Shown: positions 13,854 to 14,096 of the stretch, one piece after another | Numbering within the stretch: position 1 is the first letter of the stretch | How the letters are laid out: each line of letters begins with the position of its first letter | Source of the DNA: Methanoregulaceae archaeon | GTDB taxonomy: Archaea; Halobacteriota; Methanomicrobia; Methanomicrobiales; Methanospirillaceae | Assembly: GCA_013331215.1 (NCBI GenBank) | Contig: DUGU01000161.1 | Span: 1,840-15,935, forward strand | Length of the DNA: 14,096 nucleotides | Direction of reading: 5' to 3' | Program-made: the position numbers and the translations under genes | The notes under the pieces: model-generated | What the model was told of the DNA's origin: nothing | The model's database searches: none | The model's input: the letters and a program-made list of their open reading frames with translations, nothing else

Positions 13854-13861
13854 CATAAACC
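13854..13861 (+). promoter_or_regulatory. TATA box of the last gene
   Basis: GCATAAAC lies about 33 bases ahead of the ATG at 13891. Initiation around 13882 would give a leader of only a few bases. Confidence 0.4.
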
Positions 13862-13890
13862 CTTTCTGCCGGCCACTCGTACCGATACAC

Positions 13891-14096
13891 ATGGACGAGG
13901 TCGATCCCGGGGCCCTCGGGGACGTGGCCTACGGCATCTTCGAGCATCTGCTGCACCGCGAGCTCCGGGAGGCCGGGCGGCCGCTCCACCGGCTGGTCGA
14001 GGACGGGACCGACTTCTCGGACGAGCTCGCCCGGGTCTTCGACACCATTCGCGCGGACTACCCGCCGCTCGCGGACGCGCTGATCGAGCGCTTCGG
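13891..14096 (+). CDS. Unrecognised protein, N-terminal part (cut by window end)
   Basis: The ATG at 13891 opens 68 complete codons with no stop: MDEVDPGALGDVAYGIFEHLLHREL, then GRPLHRLVEDGTDFSDELARVFDTIRADYPPLADALIERF. It is strongly acidic and predicted all-helical, with no signal peptide or membrane segment in the visible part. A TATA box at the right distance and codon use like the neighbouring backbone genes support a real gene. I do not recognise the family, and the missing C-terminus prevents a functional call. Confidence 0.7.
   Translation, partial: MDEVDPGALGDVAYGIFEHLLHRELREAGRPLHRLVEDGTDFSDELARVFDTIRADYPPLADALIERF

Overview
The window reads as chromosomal DNA of a GC-rich methanogenic archaeon, most likely Methanomicrobiales (Methanoculleus-like). 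Archaeal signs are TATA boxes placed 25-30 bases before starts, a Shine-Dalgarno sequence complementary to the 16S 3' end, a leaderless Tfx-family regulator, an archaeal-type HtpX, and an NHL-repeat secreted protein ending in the dockerin-like paired NGNGR loops I associate with these methanogens. The lineage is an inference from these families.

Layout. 1-1243 is ordinary backbone: the 5' end of a tRNA (probably Gly) and htpX, both on the minus strand, then a divergent promoter region. 1244-4040 is one large replication gene of plasmid or virus type (archaeo-eukaryotic primase domain, P-loop NTPase, winged helix, two zinc ribbons). It is split by one extra G in a seven-G run at 1815-1821. Inside its linker lies an elaborate iteron-like, dyad-symmetric DNA block (3379-3682) centred near 3518, a candidate replication origin or Rep-binding site.

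4053-9487 is a minus-strand defence block. In transcription order it holds a type IIG (Eco57I-like) restriction-methylation enzyme, a second PD-(D/E)XK-like nuclease overlapping it by 4 bases, a 97-aa unknown protein, a self-regulated-looking winged-helix protein, and a DUF3467 protein overlapping that by 4 bases. It ends in a decayed copy of the 3' end of the same kind of restriction gene. The four small genes are thus bracketed by two directly oriented copies of a restriction-gene 3' end.

9604-12497 repeats that theme on the plus strand. Three diverged copies (A, B, C) of what looks like the C-terminal end of another adenine methyltransferase flank a DUF1016/YhcG nuclease gene (A-B) and a tfx regulator gene (B-C). 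The YhcG gene contains a 21-bp palindrome.

12591 to the end looks like backbone again: the secreted NHL/dockerin-like protein, a hairpin with a T-run, and the first 68 codons of an unrecognised gene cut by the window edge.

Overall this is an accessory island between htpX and the NHL gene, built from a mobile-element replication gene and restriction/defence cassettes. Cassette exchange appears to have left copies of methyltransferase 3' ends behind. No integrase, transposase or CRISPR array was seen.
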